Part shown: in pieces, positions 45,208 to 54,255 of the stretch | How positions within the stretch are numbered: position 1 is the first letter of the stretch | How the letters are laid out: each line of letters starts with the position of its first letter | NCBI RefSeq assembly: GCF_900176485.1 | Contig: NZ_FWYD01000001.1 | Span: 248,001 to 312,000 of the forward strand | Origin: Primorskyibacter flagellatus | GTDB taxonomy: Bacteria > Pseudomonadota > Alphaproteobacteria > Rhodobacterales > Rhodobacteraceae | Length of the DNA stretch: 64,000 bases | Direction of reading: 5' to 3' | The notes under the pieces: generated by a model | Databases searched by the model: none | What the model was told of the DNA's origin: nothing | The model's input: only the letters and a program-made list of their open reading frames with translations | Translations under genes and position numbers: made by a program

Positions 45208-46545
45208 ATGGCAGGGCTGATCCCGCAATTCGGAAGCGTTTTCCTGACCTTGGCGGCGTTTGTCGTGGCTCTGTCGATCATCGTGGCGATCCACGAATAC
45301 GGCCATTACATCGTCGGCCGCTGGTCGGGCATCTCTGCGGATGTGTTCTCGCTCGGTTTTGGCCCGGTGATCTGGAGCCGTGTGGACAAGCGCGGCACGC
45401 TTTGGCAAATCGCGGCATTGCCGCTTGGCGGATATGTGAAGTTTCGCGGTGATGCGAATCCTTCGGGTGGCATTGATACGGACGCGATGGAGGTGCTGAG
45501 CGCCGAGGATCGGCGTCAGACGATGAACGGCGCACCGCTATGGGCGCGCACCGCAACCGTTGCGGCCGGTCCGATATTCAATTTCATCCTGTCGATTGTG
45601 GTATTCATGGGCGTGTTCATGGCGCGCGGCGTGGTGACCGAACCCCTGACGGTGGGAGAGTTGCGCAACCTGCCCGTCGAACAGCAACTGCTGCCCGGTG
45701 ACGTGATCCTTGAGGTCGGGAGCGAAACAGCCCCGTCTTTCGATGATCCTGCGGCATTCGAGACCTTCATGAAATCGCTGCCCGCGCAGCCGCAGATCGA
45801 CTATACTGTGCGCCGCGAGGGCGAGGTCGTGCAGGCACAGGGGCCATATCCCTATCCGGCGATTGCCACGCAGGTCGTTCCGCGATCGGCTGCCTACGAT
45901 ATCGAGATGAAAGCGGGCGATGTCATTCGCCGCGTCGATGACGCGCCGATCTACGCATTTGAACAGCTCAAGCAGATTGTCGAAGGCTCCAACGGGCGGC
46001 CTTTGCAGCTTGATGTGTGGCGCGACGGCGAAGATCTGGACTTTGTGCTGGTGCCGCGCCGCGTGGACGAACCGCAACCGGACAACAGCTTCAAGACCAA
46101 CTGGCGCATCGGAATCGCCGGCGGCTTGTTCTTCGAGCCAGCCGTTTCGACACCCGGTCCGATTGACGCGTTGAATGCCAGTGTCGCGCAAACCTGGGGC
46201 ATCATCACCGGATCTTTGTCCGGCCTGTATCATATGGTTACCGGCGCGATCAGCAGTTGCAACCTCAGCGGGCCGCTGGGAATCGCGCAGGCTTCTGGTG
46301 CGATGGCCAGTCAGGGGACAACCAGCTTCATCTGGTTCATTGCCGTTCTCAGCACGGCTGTCGGCCTGATGAACCTGTTTCCGATCCCCGTGCTGGATGG
46401 CGGACATCTGGTGTTTTATGCCTATGAGGCGATCACGGGACGCCAGCCCAACGACAAGGCGCTGCGGATCCTGATGACAATGGGGTTGGCCTTTATCCTG
46501 TCAATCATGGTTTTCGGCCTGACGAACGATCTTTTCTGCCCGTAG
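45208..46545 (+). CDS. rseP: Site-2 protease RseP (445 aa)
   Basis: An intramembrane zinc metalloprotease. The active-site HEYGH is in the first membrane helix (AIHEYGHYIVG), followed by a pair of PDZ domains (about residues 130-300) and the C-terminal metal ligand region PIPVLDGGHLVFY. It cleaves membrane-bound anti-sigma factors and remnant signal peptides. Located in its usual place upstream of bamA. Confidence 0.94.
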   Translation: MAGLIPQFGSVFLTLAAFVVALSIIVAIHEYGHYIVGRWSGISADVFSLGFGPVIWSRVDKRGTLWQIAALPLGGYVKFRGDANPSGGIDTDAMEVLSAEDRRQTMNGAPLWARTATVAAGPIFNFILSIVVFMGVFMARGVVTEPLTVGELRNLPVEQQLLPGDVILEVGSETAPSFDDPAAFETFMKSLPAQPQIDYTVRREGEVVQAQGPYPYPAIATQVVPRSAAYDIEMKAGDVIRRVDDAPIYAFEQLKQIVEGSNGRPLQLDVWRDGEDLDFVLVPRRVDEPQPDNSFKTNWRIGIAGGLFFEPAVSTPGPIDALNASVAQTWGIITGSLSGLYHMVTGAISSCNLSGPLGIAQASGAMASQGTTSFIWFIAVLSTAVGLMNLFPIPVLDGGHLVFYAYEAITGRQPNDKALRILMTMGLAFILSIMVFGLTNDLFCP

Positions 46546-46636
46546 CTTTATAGCCATAATTTCGTGCGGAAAGCGTGGACAGGGGCGATTTAACTGCCCT
46601 CAGGGCAACATCTTAGAAAAACCGGACTCACCGCTT

Positions 46637-46665
46637 TTGACAACCCGGTGTTTAGCCGATACTCA
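46637..46665 (+). promoter_or_regulatory. Candidate promoter upstream of bamA
   Basis: A consensus TTGACA (46637-46642) is followed after 17 nt by TACTCA (46660-46665), a poor -10 match, in the 150-nt rseP-bamA spacer. It would let bamA be expressed apart from the upstream operon. Confidence 0.3.
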
Positions 46666-46697
46666 CGTTTCAAACGATGTCTGTACGGAATGGAAGC

Positions 46698-49055
46698 ATG
46701 ATCAACAATGCTGAGGGCAGGGCGTTCGGACCAGCCACTAAGTCGGGTAAGCCCCGCACGCTGATCACAACGTTTTTAGCGATGATAGCGATTGCGTTTG
46801 CGGTGTTGCCGCAGGCCACAATGGCGCAGGACTACAGGTTCAACTCGGTCTCGATCGAGGGCAACCAACGGGTCGAGGCGGGCACGATCCTCAGCTATGC
46901 AGGGATCGCGCGGGGTCAAAGCGTCAGCGGTGGGGACCTCAATGAGGCTTATCAGCGGATTGCAGGGTCAGGTCTGTTCGAGACCGTGGAACTGGTGCCG
47001 CAGGGTGGCACCCTGGTGATCCGGGTCGCTGAATACCCCACGATCAACGTCATCAACTTCGAGGGCAACTCGCGGATCAAGGATGATGTGCTGACGACCA
47101 TCGTGCAGTCGCAATCCCGCCGCGTCTTCAGCCCGTCCCAGGCCGAACGCGACGCCGCGAATATCGTGACCGCCTATGCCCAACAGGGCCGGATTGCCGC
47201 ACGGGTGACACCGAAAGTCATTCGCCGTAGCGACAACCGTGTCGATCTTGTTTTCGAGGTCTTCGAAGGCGGCGTTGTCGAAATTGAGCGTATCGGTTTT
47301 GTCGGCAACAAGGTTTATTCCGATTATCGTCTGCGCCGCGTTCTGGAAACCAAGCAGGCAGGCATTTTCCGCCTTCTGGTCAAGCGTGACACGCTGATCG
47401 AAGACCGGATCGAATTCGACAAGCAGGTGCTGAACGATTTCTACATGTCGCGCGGCTATGTTGACTTCCGCACCACAGGTGTGAACGCCGAACTGACCCG
47501 CAAGCGCGATGGGTACTTCCTGACGTTCAATGTGCAAGAAGGGCAGCAGTTCCGCTTTGGCGAAGTGACAACAACATCCGATCTCGCCGAAGTTGACGTG
47601 GACCTGTTCCAGGCCGCGTTGAAAGTGCGCCCCGGTGTTGTCTATTCACCGATGCTGGTGGAAAACTCCATCGCGCGGTTGGAACGTCTGGCAATCCGTG
47701 AAGGGTTGAACTTCGTTCGGGTCGAACCGCGGATCAGCCGCAATGATCGTGACCTGACTCTGGATGTGGAATTTGTTCTCAGCCGCGGACCGCGCATTTT
47801 TGTCGAGCGGATTGATATTGAAGGCAACACCACCACGCTGGACCGCGTCGTGCGTCGCCAGTTCCGCGTCGTCGAAGGCGACCCGTTCAATCCTCGGGAA
47901 GTGCGTGAAAGTGCCGAACGCATCCGCGCGCTTGGGTTCTTTACCAAGGCCGATGTCGATGCGCGTGAAGGATCCAGCCCCAATCAGGTGGTTGTGGATG
48001 TCAATGTCGAGGAGCAGCCCACAGGCTCGCTCAGCTTTGGCGGCAGCTATTCCACAAGCAACGGTTTCGGTGTCGCCATTCAATTCCGCGAGCGTAACTT
48101 TCTGGGCCGGGGACAATCCTTGTCGCTGGGTGCCACGACCGGTGTCGACAACCGTCAATACAACTTCAACTTTGGCGAACCGGCTTTTCTTGGCCGCGAT
48201 CTGGCGTTCAACTTTGATGCGTCTTACCGCGAGACCGACAATGACAATGCCGAATATGACACGGATTCCGGCCGTATTTCGCCATCGTTCAGCTTCCCGA
48301 TCTCCGAAAATGGGCGTCTGACGCTGCGCTATACGGCCGAGGTGTCGGATATCAGCGATGCTGACGACACTAAAGTGGGCGATCTTATTCAAGCCGAAGC
48401 CGAACGTGGCCAAATCTGGAATAACTCCATCGGGTACACGTATTCCTATGATACGCGTCGCACCGGACTGAACCCCAATGCGGGAGTGTTGCTGGAATTC
48501 GGTCAGGATTTCGGCAAGGCAACCGGTGGTGCCAGCTTTATCAAAACCAATGTTCGCGCCATTGCCCAAACCAAAGTTCTGAACGAAGACGTGACCCTGC
48601 GGGCAACGCTCCAAGGGGGCGCGCTTAACTATTCGGGGGGGTCCGGCCGCGTTACAGACCGTTTCTTCATGGGGCCGTCAGTGATGCGCGGCTTTGAATA
48701 TGGCGGTATCGGTCCGCGTGAACGCGGCGAGAACAGACAGGGCAACTCGGTCGATGACGCGCTTGGCGGCAACCTTTATGCCGTCGCCCGGTTCGAGGCG
48801 GAGTTCCCGCTTGGTCTGCCAGAGGAATATGGCATTTCCGGCGGTGTGTTCTATGATGTCGGCTCGCTCTGGTCGTTGGAAAATACAAATGCCAACACGA
48901 TCTACGAAGATTTCAGCGCGCGTCACGTTGTCGGTGTGTCAATCTTCTGGGATACGCCGATTGGCCCGCTGCGTTTCAACTTCACCGAAGCTTTGCAGAA
49001 AGAGAAGTACGACAATGAACAGAACTTCGACCTGACCATCTCGACGCAGTTCTGA
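46698..49055 (+). CDS. bamA: Outer membrane protein assembly factor BamA (785 aa)
   Basis: The protein inserts beta-barrel proteins into the outer membrane. A signal sequence with the hydrophobic stretch LITTFLAMIAIAFAVLPQ ends at ATMAQ. Five POTRA domains span about residues 45-440 and the 16-strand barrel runs to the C-terminal phenylalanine (TISTQF), the usual sorting signal. I use the ATG at 46698, with GGAA upstream; the ATG at 46677 would add seven residues. The skp-like gene follows after 1 nt. Confidence 0.95.
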   Translation: MINNAEGRAFGPATKSGKPRTLITTFLAMIAIAFAVLPQATMAQDYRFNSVSIEGNQRVEAGTILSYAGIARGQSVSGGDLNEAYQRIAGSGLFETVELVPQGGTLVIRVAEYPTINVINFEGNSRIKDDVLTTIVQSQSRRVFSPSQAERDAANIVTAYAQQGRIAARVTPKVIRRSDNRVDLVFEVFEGGVVEIERIGFVGNKVYSDYRLRRVLETKQAGIFRLLVKRDTLIEDRIEFDKQVLNDFYMSRGYVDFRTTGVNAELTRKRDGYFLTFNVQEGQQFRFGEVTTTSDLAEVDVDLFQAALKVRPGVVYSPMLVENSIARLERLAIREGLNFVRVEPRISRNDRDLTLDVEFVLSRGPRIFVERIDIEGNTTTLDRVVRRQFRVVEGDPFNPREVRESAERIRALGFFTKADVDAREGSSPNQVVVDVNVEEQPTGSLSFGGSYSTSNGFGVAIQFRERNFLGRGQSLSLGATTGVDNRQYNFNFGEPAFLGRDLAFNFDASYRETDNDNAEYDTDSGRISPSFSFPISENGRLTLRYTAEVSDISDADDTKVGDLIQAEAERGQIWNNSIGYTYSYDTRRTGLNPNAGVLLEFGQDFGKATGGASFIKTNVRAIAQTKVLNEDVTLRATLQGGALNYSGGSGRVTDRFFMGPSVMRGFEYGGIGPRERGENRQGNSVDDALGGNLYAVARFEAEFPLGLPEEYGISGGVFYDVGSLWSLENTNANTIYEDFSARHVVGVSIFWDTPIGPLRFNFTEALQKEKYDNEQNFDLTISTQF

Positions 49056-49056
49056 C

Positions 49057-49674
49057 ATGATGCTTCGCAAGATATTCGGGGCGGCGGCATTGGCTGCCGC
49101 CCTTTTCTTTGGCTACTCAGCATCCGCCCAGGATATGGTCAAAAGCCCGATCCTGACGGTCGAGGCCGACAGGTTGTTCAACGAGAGCCTGTATGGCCAG
49201 AGGCTCGCCGACAAGGTCGAGGCGGAAGGCCTCGAACTGTCCAGCCAAAATCGGCAGATCGAGGCAGAACTGACTGCCGAAGAAAAAAGGCTGACGGAAC
49301 GGCGTTCCAAATTGACTCCGGCTGAATTTCGGGCGCTTGCAGATGCATTCGATGAAAAGGTGCAAAGAATCCGGGAAGAACAGGATGCGAAGGGGCGGGC
49401 TTTTGCGGGCCGCACCGACGAAGTGCGACGGGTGTTTCTCGCGGCCGCACAGCCCGTTTTGGGTGAACTGATGCGAGAGGCCGGTGCTGCCGTCCTTGTT
49501 GAACGCCGCAGTGTCTTTCTCAGTGCAGACGCGATAGACATCACTGACGAGGCGATCACCCAAATCGATCAGCTTCTAGGAAACGGCACCGACAAAGTAC
49601 AGCCTGCACCGGACGGGCCCGTGCCCGATCCGGTGCCTCCTGCCGAAGGTGAGACGGTTCCTTCAGATCCCTAG
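49057..49674 (+). CDS. OmpH/Skp-family periplasmic chaperone (205 aa)
   Basis: A signal peptide (ending SASAQ, residue 25) is followed by a coiled-coil-rich central part (about residues 45-125, with many Glu, Arg and Lys) and a proline-rich acidic tail (PDGPVPDPVPPAEGET). Skp proteins hold outer-membrane proteins in transit, fitting its place between bamA and the lipid A genes. The Pro-rich tail is outside the Skp core. Confidence 0.87.
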   Translation: MMLRKIFGAAALAAALFFGYSASAQDMVKSPILTVEADRLFNESLYGQRLADKVEAEGLELSSQNRQIEAELTAEEKRLTERRSKLTPAEFRALADAFDEKVQRIREEQDAKGRAFAGRTDEVRRVFLAAAQPVLGELMREAGAAVLVERRSVFLSADAIDITDEAITQIDQLLGNGTDKVQPAPDGPVPDPVPPAEGETVPSDP

Positions 49675-49739
49675 AGCTTGCCCCGAGGCGCGTCAGTTGC
49701 TAGGTCACAATGACCCATGCCACTTGTCAAGGATCCCAT

Positions 49740-50201
49740 ATGACCGAGGCTTTGAAAACTGCGGATATCCAGCTGATCCAGCGCATCCTGCCGCATCGCT
49801 ATCCGTTCCTTCTGGTCGACCGCGTCATTGATATCGACGGCACATCCTCTGCCGTCGGCATCAAGAACGTCTCCATGAACGAACCGCATTTCCAGGGTCA
49901 TTTCCCCGGCACCCCGATCATGCCCGGCGTCACGATTGTCGAAGCGATGGCGCAGACCTCTGCGGTGATGGTCGGCGTGGCGCTGGATCTGGCCGATAAG
50001 GACATGCTGATCTATTTCATGGCGATCGATAAATGCAAATTTCGCCGCAAGGTCATTCCCGGCGACGTGCTGCGCATGTCGCTGAAAACACTTCGTGGCA
50101 AGCCGGGCGGCAAGGTCTGGAAATTTCAGGGTGTTGCCGAGGTAGAGGGCGAGATGGCCGCCGAGGCGGAATTCACCGCGATGATGGATTTGCCCGCGTG
50201 A
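49740..50201 (+). CDS. fabZ: 3-hydroxyacyl-ACP dehydratase FabZ (153 aa)
   Basis: A hot-dog-fold dehydratase of fatty acid synthesis. Catalytic His and Glu are in [19 protein letters not shown]; the family start [14 protein letters not shown] is intact. ATG at 49740 has AAGGAT upstream; the in-frame ATG at 49710 is less likely. Its stop overlaps the lpxA GTG start. In the usual gene order lpxD precedes it; here it follows the Skp gene directly. Confidence 0.94.
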   Translation: MTEALKTADIQLIQRILPHRYPFLLVDRVIDIDGTSSAVGIKNVSMNEPHFQGHFPGTPIMPGVTIVEAMAQTSAVMVGVALDLADKDMLIYFMAIDKCKFRRKVIPGDVLRMSLKTLRGKPGGKVWKFQGVAEVEGEMAAEAEFTAMMDLPA

Positions 50202-50983
50202 CGTCAGACATCCATTCTTCCGCAGTAATCGAAGACGGGGCCACGATCGGCGATGGCTGCCAGATCGGGCCGTTCTGTCATGTCGGGCCGAAGGTAACGC
50301 TTGGCCCAGGCGTGGTTCTGAAAAGCCATGTGGTTGTTACGGGCGTCACGTCCATCGGCGAAGCGACCGAGATATTCCCCTTCGCGGTGATCGGCGAAGT
50401 GCCACAGGATCTGAAATTCAAGGGCGAGGAAACGCGGCTGGAGATCGGCACCCGCAATCGTATCCGCGAACATGTCACCATGAACGCCGGCACTGCGGGC
50501 GGCGGCGGCGTCACGCGTGTGGGCAATGACGGGCTGTTCATGGCCGGCTGTCACGTCGCCCATGACGCTCAGGTCGGCGATCGGGTCATTCTGGTGAACA
50601 ACTCGGCCCTTGCCGGCCATTGCGTGCTGGAGGACGATGTCATCGTCGGCGGACTGTCTGGCGTGCATCAATGGGTCCGTATCGGGCGTGGTGCCATCAT
50701 CGGTGCCGTGACCATGGTAACAAATGACGTCATACCTTACGGTCTTGTCCAGGCACCGCGCGGCAAACTGGATGGGCTGAACCTTGTGGGACTGAAGCGC
50801 AAAGGCGTCGCACGCTCGGATATCACGGCGCTGCGGGCCGCGTTCCAGATGCTGGCGCAGGGCGAGGGCGCCTTTCAGGACCGTGCCAAACGTCTGGGGG
50901 CAGAAACTGAAAGCGACTATGTACGCCATATCGTCGATTTCATCCTCGGCGCGACCGACCGTTCCTTCCTGACGCCGGGCTGA
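50198..50983 (+). CDS. lpxA: UDP-N-acetylglucosamine acyltransferase LpxA (261 aa)
   Basis: First enzyme of lipid A synthesis. The N-terminal hexapeptide-repeat helix ([20 protein letters not shown] and following) contains the catalytic histidine region [12 protein letters not shown], and the C-terminal helical part is complete. The start is a GTG at 50198 that overlaps the fabZ stop (GTGA) and gives the conserved beginning [14 protein letters not shown]. Confidence 0.94.
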   Translation: MTSDIHSSAVIEDGATIGDGCQIGPFCHVGPKVTLGPGVVLKSHVVVTGVTSIGEATEIFPFAVIGEVPQDLKFKGEETRLEIGTRNRIREHVTMNAGTAGGGGVTRVGNDGLFMAGCHVAHDAQVGDRVILVNNSALAGHCVLEDDVIVGGLSGVHQWVRIGRGAIIGAVTMVTNDVIPYGLVQAPRGKLDGLNLVGLKRKGVARSDITALRAAFQMLAQGEGAFQDRAKRLGAETESDYVRHIVDFILGATDRSFLTPG

Positions 50984-50985
50984 TC

Positions 50986-51795
50986 ATGGCGGGACGGCTT
51001 GGCCTTTTGGCGGGTAGTGGCCAATTGCCGCCGCGCATCCTTCAGGCGCATCCAGACGCCTATTGCGTCACCCTGAACGGCATGGCCCATGATCTTCCCA
51101 ACGGTGCCGCGCGTGAACACCGGATAGAGCAACTTGGTGCTCTGTTCGATGATCTGCGTGCCCAAGGTGTGACTCGCGTCGTCATGGCAGGCGCGATGGC
51201 GCGGCCAGCGCTTGACCCGGCAATTTTTGACGCTGAAACGGCCGCCCTTGCGACCGCCTTCGAGACGGCTCTGCATCACGGCGATGACGGTCTCTTGCGC
51301 CATATCGTAGCCCTGTTCGAAGAGCGCGGTTTTGACGTTATCGGCGCACATGAGCTTGTCGCTGGCTTGACCGCCTCGGCCGGCATGCTTTGCGGGCCGG
51401 AACCAGACGACATCGCGAAAGCCGATACGGAGAGGGCCGCCGCAGTTCTGTCCGCCCTGTCCCCGTTCGATCTGGGGCAGGCGGCGATTGTTGCCGGCGG
51501 GCTTTGCCTCGGCATCGAGACACTTCAAGGCACGGATGCATTGCTTGACATGGCTGCGGCGACCCAAGCAGAACGGCGTCCCAAGGCACCCGGCGTGTTG
51601 GTCAAACTGCCAAAGCACGGTCAGGATTTACGCGTGGACATGCCCAGCATCGGACCGCGCACGATTGAAGGTGCAAAATGCGCAGGTCTTGGCGGCATCG
51701 TCATCGCGGCAGGCGGCGTATTGATCCTAGAGCGTGACGCCACGCTGAGCGCAGCCAAAGAGGCAGGAATATTCCTACAGGCCCGCGATGTCTGA
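50986..51795 (+). CDS. lpxI: UDP-2,3-diacylglucosamine pyrophosphatase LpxI (269 aa)
   Basis: This DUF1009-family enzyme produces lipid X in alphaproteobacteria that lack LpxH. The start LGLLAGSGQLPPRIL and the C-terminal domain with LPKHGQDLRVDMPSIGPRTIE are characteristic. It sits between lpxA and lpxB, where the step is expected, and overlaps lpxB by 8 nt. Confidence 0.93.
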   Translation: MAGRLGLLAGSGQLPPRILQAHPDAYCVTLNGMAHDLPNGAAREHRIEQLGALFDDLRAQGVTRVVMAGAMARPALDPAIFDAETAALATAFETALHHGDDGLLRHIVALFEERGFDVIGAHELVAGLTASAGMLCGPEPDDIAKADTERAAAVLSALSPFDLGQAAIVAGGLCLGIETLQGTDALLDMAAATQAERRPKAPGVLVKLPKHGQDLRVDMPSIGPRTIEGAKCAGLGGIVIAAGGVLILERDATLSAAKEAGIFLQARDV

Positions 51796-52966
51796 GCCGC
51801 TGCGTGTCTTCGTCATTGCAGGCGAGCTGTCAGGCGACAAACTGGGCGCAGCCATGATGCAGGGGCTGACCGAACTGACCTCCGGACAGGTCCACTTTCA
51901 GGGCGTCGGCGGCCCCCGGATGGAAGCGCAAGGGCTGGACAGCCTGTTCCCGATGGACGAGATCTCGATCATGGGGATCACCGAGATCCTGTCGCAATAC
52001 TCCCATCTCAAGGCGCGCATCCGTGAAACCGCCGACGCAGTGATTGCGGCGCGCCCGGATGTGTTGATCAGCATCGACCTGCCGGAATTTTCGCTACGCG
52101 TCGCGCGACTGGTCAAGGCGGCCAGCGACATCCGCACCGTGCATTATGTGGCACCCACCGTCTGGGCATGGCGTCCCGGCAGGGCCGCCAAGATGGCGCG
52201 CCATATTGATCAGGTACTGGCGCTGTTCCCGTTCGAGCCGCCCTATATGGAAGCCGCGGGCATGCGCTGCGATTTTGTCGGCCATCCCGTCGTGACCGAT
52301 CCTGTCGCAACCCCGGACGAGATCATCGCTTTCCGCGACAGCTTTGACATTCAGGGTGATTACCTGCTGATCCTGCCCGGATCACGACGGTCCGAGGTCG
52401 GTCGTCTCGCGCCGATCTTTGGCCAGGTCCTCGCCCGCGTTCTGGATGAACGGCCCGGTTTGCGCCCGGTGATTCCGGCGGCCGCCCCGGTTGCCGATGC
52501 GGTCATGCAAGCAGCCGTCTCATGGCCGGGAAATCCGGTCGTGCTTGATCCGCGCAGCCATCCTGACCCGGCGTTGAAGCGCGGTGCATTCGCCGGGGCA
52601 CGGGCGGCGCTTGCGGCATCCGGCACGGTCAGCCTTGAACTGGCCGCAGCGGGCACACCGATGGTGGTCGCCTATGACATGAACTGGTTGTCGCGGCAGG
52701 TCATCTCGCGGATGTTGCGCGTTGATTCAGTGACCCTGGTCAACCTGGTGACAAATTCGCGCAACGTGCCGGAATTTATCGGCAAAGCCTGTCAGCCCGC
52801 CATGGTTGCAGAGGCCGTGCTGGAAGTGCTCGCCCATCCCGAGGCGCAGCAGGCGGCAATGTCTGAAACGATGCAAAAGCTGGGCAAGGGGGGGGGCGCG
52901 CCGGGCCTTCGCGCCGCCCAAGCCGTTCTGGACGGGATCGCAGAATCCGCAAACTCCGGGCAATAG
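51788..52966 (+). CDS. lpxB: Lipid-A-disaccharide synthase LpxB (392 aa)
   Basis: A GT-B glycosyltransferase that joins UDP-diacylglucosamine and lipid X. The start VFVIAGELSGDKLGAAMMQ, YYAPT-like YVAPTVWAW, LLILPGSRRSEV and the C-terminal SGTVSLELAAAGTPMVVAY are intact. It ends the plus-strand core block that began with pyrH. Confidence 0.94.
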   Translation: MSEPLRVFVIAGELSGDKLGAAMMQGLTELTSGQVHFQGVGGPRMEAQGLDSLFPMDEISIMGITEILSQYSHLKARIRETADAVIAARPDVLISIDLPEFSLRVARLVKAASDIRTVHYVAPTVWAWRPGRAAKMARHIDQVLALFPFEPPYMEAAGMRCDFVGHPVVTDPVATPDEIIAFRDSFDIQGDYLLILPGSRRSEVGRLAPIFGQVLARVLDERPGLRPVIPAAAPVADAVMQAAVSWPGNPVVLDPRSHPDPALKRGAFAGARAALAASGTVSLELAAAGTPMVVAYDMNWLSRQVISRMLRVDSVTLVNLVTNSRNVPEFIGKACQPAMVAEAVLEVLAHPEAQQAAMSETMQKLGKGGGAPGLRAAQAVLDGIAESANSGQ

Positions 52967-53002
52967 CGTCCGAAACGGCAGACCCCTCTCTCATCGCCAA
53001 CG

Positions 53003-53036
53003 AAAAACGCCGCGCCCGGTGTTTCCGGACGCGGCG
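53003..53036 (-). terminator. Rho-independent terminator of the IalB-family gene
   Basis: On the minus strand, CGCCGCGTCCGG pairs with CCGGGCGCGGCG (one mismatch, 5-nt loop) and is followed by TTTTT. It is 23 nt after the stop of the IalB gene and may also slow transcription coming from lpxB. Confidence 0.75.
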
Positions 53037-53058
53037 CATCATCCCCAAAAGGGATGGA

Positions 53059-53739
53059 TCAGTTCGCCAGTTCGCTGGTCTTGGAATATCCGTCGGTGAA
53101 CCCGGTCAAGGACATATCGACCGTCACTTTCTGATCTGGTGCCAGCGCCGGAACGATGGTGATCTTTGCCACTTTGCCGCGCTTGAAGCGGTTCACGTCA
53201 TCGGCGGTAAAGCCGACGCGGGCATAGCATCCAATCGGATTGCACAGCGTAAAGTCGTAACGCTTGGGCTGTCCACCATCTACCGAGATCGACATCTTTT
53301 GCGTCAGAAGCGTTTCAAGAGGCACCACGAAGGTGCCGCCAGCCTCGACCTGTCCCCCGTCCTTGACGCGGAAAAGGCTGACTTCGGCAACGCTGTTGCC
53401 CTGTCCGTCTGTCAGCAACTGATACATCTGGCACGGCTCTTCGCCTTCCTCGACACGCAGGCACTGCATATCCCAGTCACCGATCTTTTCGCGCACATAT
53501 GTCTGCGACTGCGCGGCATCGGCTTCTTCGCCAGTGTCAAGCTGATCGGCCAACGCGCCTGTGGCCGGAGCCTCTGTCGCGGGAGCATCTGCTGCGGGCG
53601 CATCTGCTGCGGGCGCTGCGGTTTCGGCTTGCTCTGTTGTGGACTCGGCAGGTGCCGCGTCCGTCGCGTCTTGCGCGAAGACCGCCGATGACGAAGCCAT
53701 CAGGGCGGCAAGTGTCAGAGCACTGAGGTAGGTATTCAT
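53059..53739 (-). CDS. Invasion-associated locus B (IalB) family protein (226 aa)
   Basis: A signal peptide (ending SAVFA, residue 23) is followed by a 55-residue Ala/Pro/Glu-rich linker with short repeats (APAADAPAADAPATEAPATG) and the IalB domain (about residues 85-220) with the conserved YVREKIGDWDMQC start and CNPIGCYARVGF cysteines. IalB-type proteins are periplasmic and poorly understood. GGGAGAG precedes the ATG at 53739. Confidence 0.88.
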   Translation of the reverse strand: MNTYLSALTLAALMASSSAVFAQDATDAAPAESTTEQAETAAPAADAPAADAPATEAPATGALADQLDTGEEADAAQSQTYVREKIGDWDMQCLRVEEGEEPCQMYQLLTDGQGNSVAEVSLFRVKDGGQVEAGGTFVVPLETLLTQKMSISVDGGQPKRYDFTLCNPIGCYARVGFTADDVNRFKRGKVAKITIVPALAPDQKVTVDMSLTGFTDGYSKTSELAN

Positions 53740-53897
53740 AAATTGCTCTCCCAGAGCTAGTGGTCTCTGGCAGGCGCTTACCATGCACACCGGCGGATGT
53801 CAGGCCAAAATTGGCCGTGTTCCGGCAAATCCAGCAAGAACCTGCCCGGAATGAGTGTAAAATAGCAACATGGAAACAAGGGGTTGTCTGAAAGTTC

Positions 53898-53962
53898 GAA
53901 AGGAGCCCTAAGGCTCCTTTCTGTATTCTTCACTCCCCGTCGGACTGGCCGACTTCATCATT
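53898..53962 (-). ncRNA. Candidate small RNA B, minus strand
   Basis: A possible promoter TTGACC (53997-53992) with TACCGT (53974-53969), spaced by 17 nt, would start RNA near 53962. The transcript would contain a GUCGG/CCGAC hairpin and end at the perfect 10-bp stem GAAAGGAGCC/GGCTCCTTTC (53898-53921, 4-nt loop). The U-run is weak (the stem itself ends in UUUC), so the hairpin could also be a spacer-type terminator of something else. A 33-codon frame overlaps but has a poor start. Confidence 0.3.
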
Positions 53963-54097
53963 GCTGAAACGGTACGAGACTTGAATGTCACGGTCAACAG
54001 AAAAAATATCGGCATCTAAGATGGGTTGCATGAAATTTTTCTTGACGGAATTCTCAACCCGAATCGGTTTGAACGTCGTGCTCAAAGCCGTTCGGCC

Positions 54098-54125
54098 AAA
54101 AAAATGCCGCACCCGAAGGTGCGGC
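54098..54125 (-). terminator. Strong rho-independent terminator, orphan
   Basis: An 8-bp perfect GC-rich stem with a UUCG tetraloop on the minus strand is followed by A then seven T residues. It has no upstream protein gene on its strand, which is the main evidence for a small RNA here. Confidence 0.8.
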
Positions 54126-54181
54126 CAGTCTAACAGGGAGGAAGTCTGTCCGAGACCAAAGAGGACATGTGGCACCGGACG
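54098..54181 (-). ncRNA. Candidate anti-Shine-Dalgarno small RNA A, minus strand
   Basis: On the minus strand, about 84 nt have the layout of an sRNA. There is a 5' hairpin GTCCG/CGGAC (54180-54148), then a linker with CTTCCTCCCTGTTAGAC, which is complementary to ribosome-binding sites, then a perfect 8-bp terminator stem GCCGCACC/GGTGCGGC with a UUCG loop, then seven T residues (54104-54098). No gene lies upstream on that strand for the terminator to serve. The 5' end is inferred from the hairpin; I see no strong promoter. Confidence 0.5.
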
Positions 54182-54255
54182 TATTTGACTTTCAACGGAA
54201 ATGGTTAAGGTTAGATGTTCAGGGCGTTACGGGCCAGCAGCAGGGGCAGCGATCA

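Larger units (their letters stand above)
53740..54255. other. Long intergenic region with two candidate small-RNA units
   Basis: These 516 bases carry the promoter of the IalB gene on the minus strand and two hairpins on the same strand: a classic U-run terminator at 54098-54125 and a 10-bp perfect stem at 53898-53921. No protein gene explains them. An 81-codon minus frame (53930-54175) crosses the first terminator, so I do not call it. See the two ncRNA entries. Confidence 0.6.

Noticed and set aside
53930-54175. 81-codon minus-strand frame in the sRNA region
   Set aside because: It runs straight through a strong terminator and has no good start.
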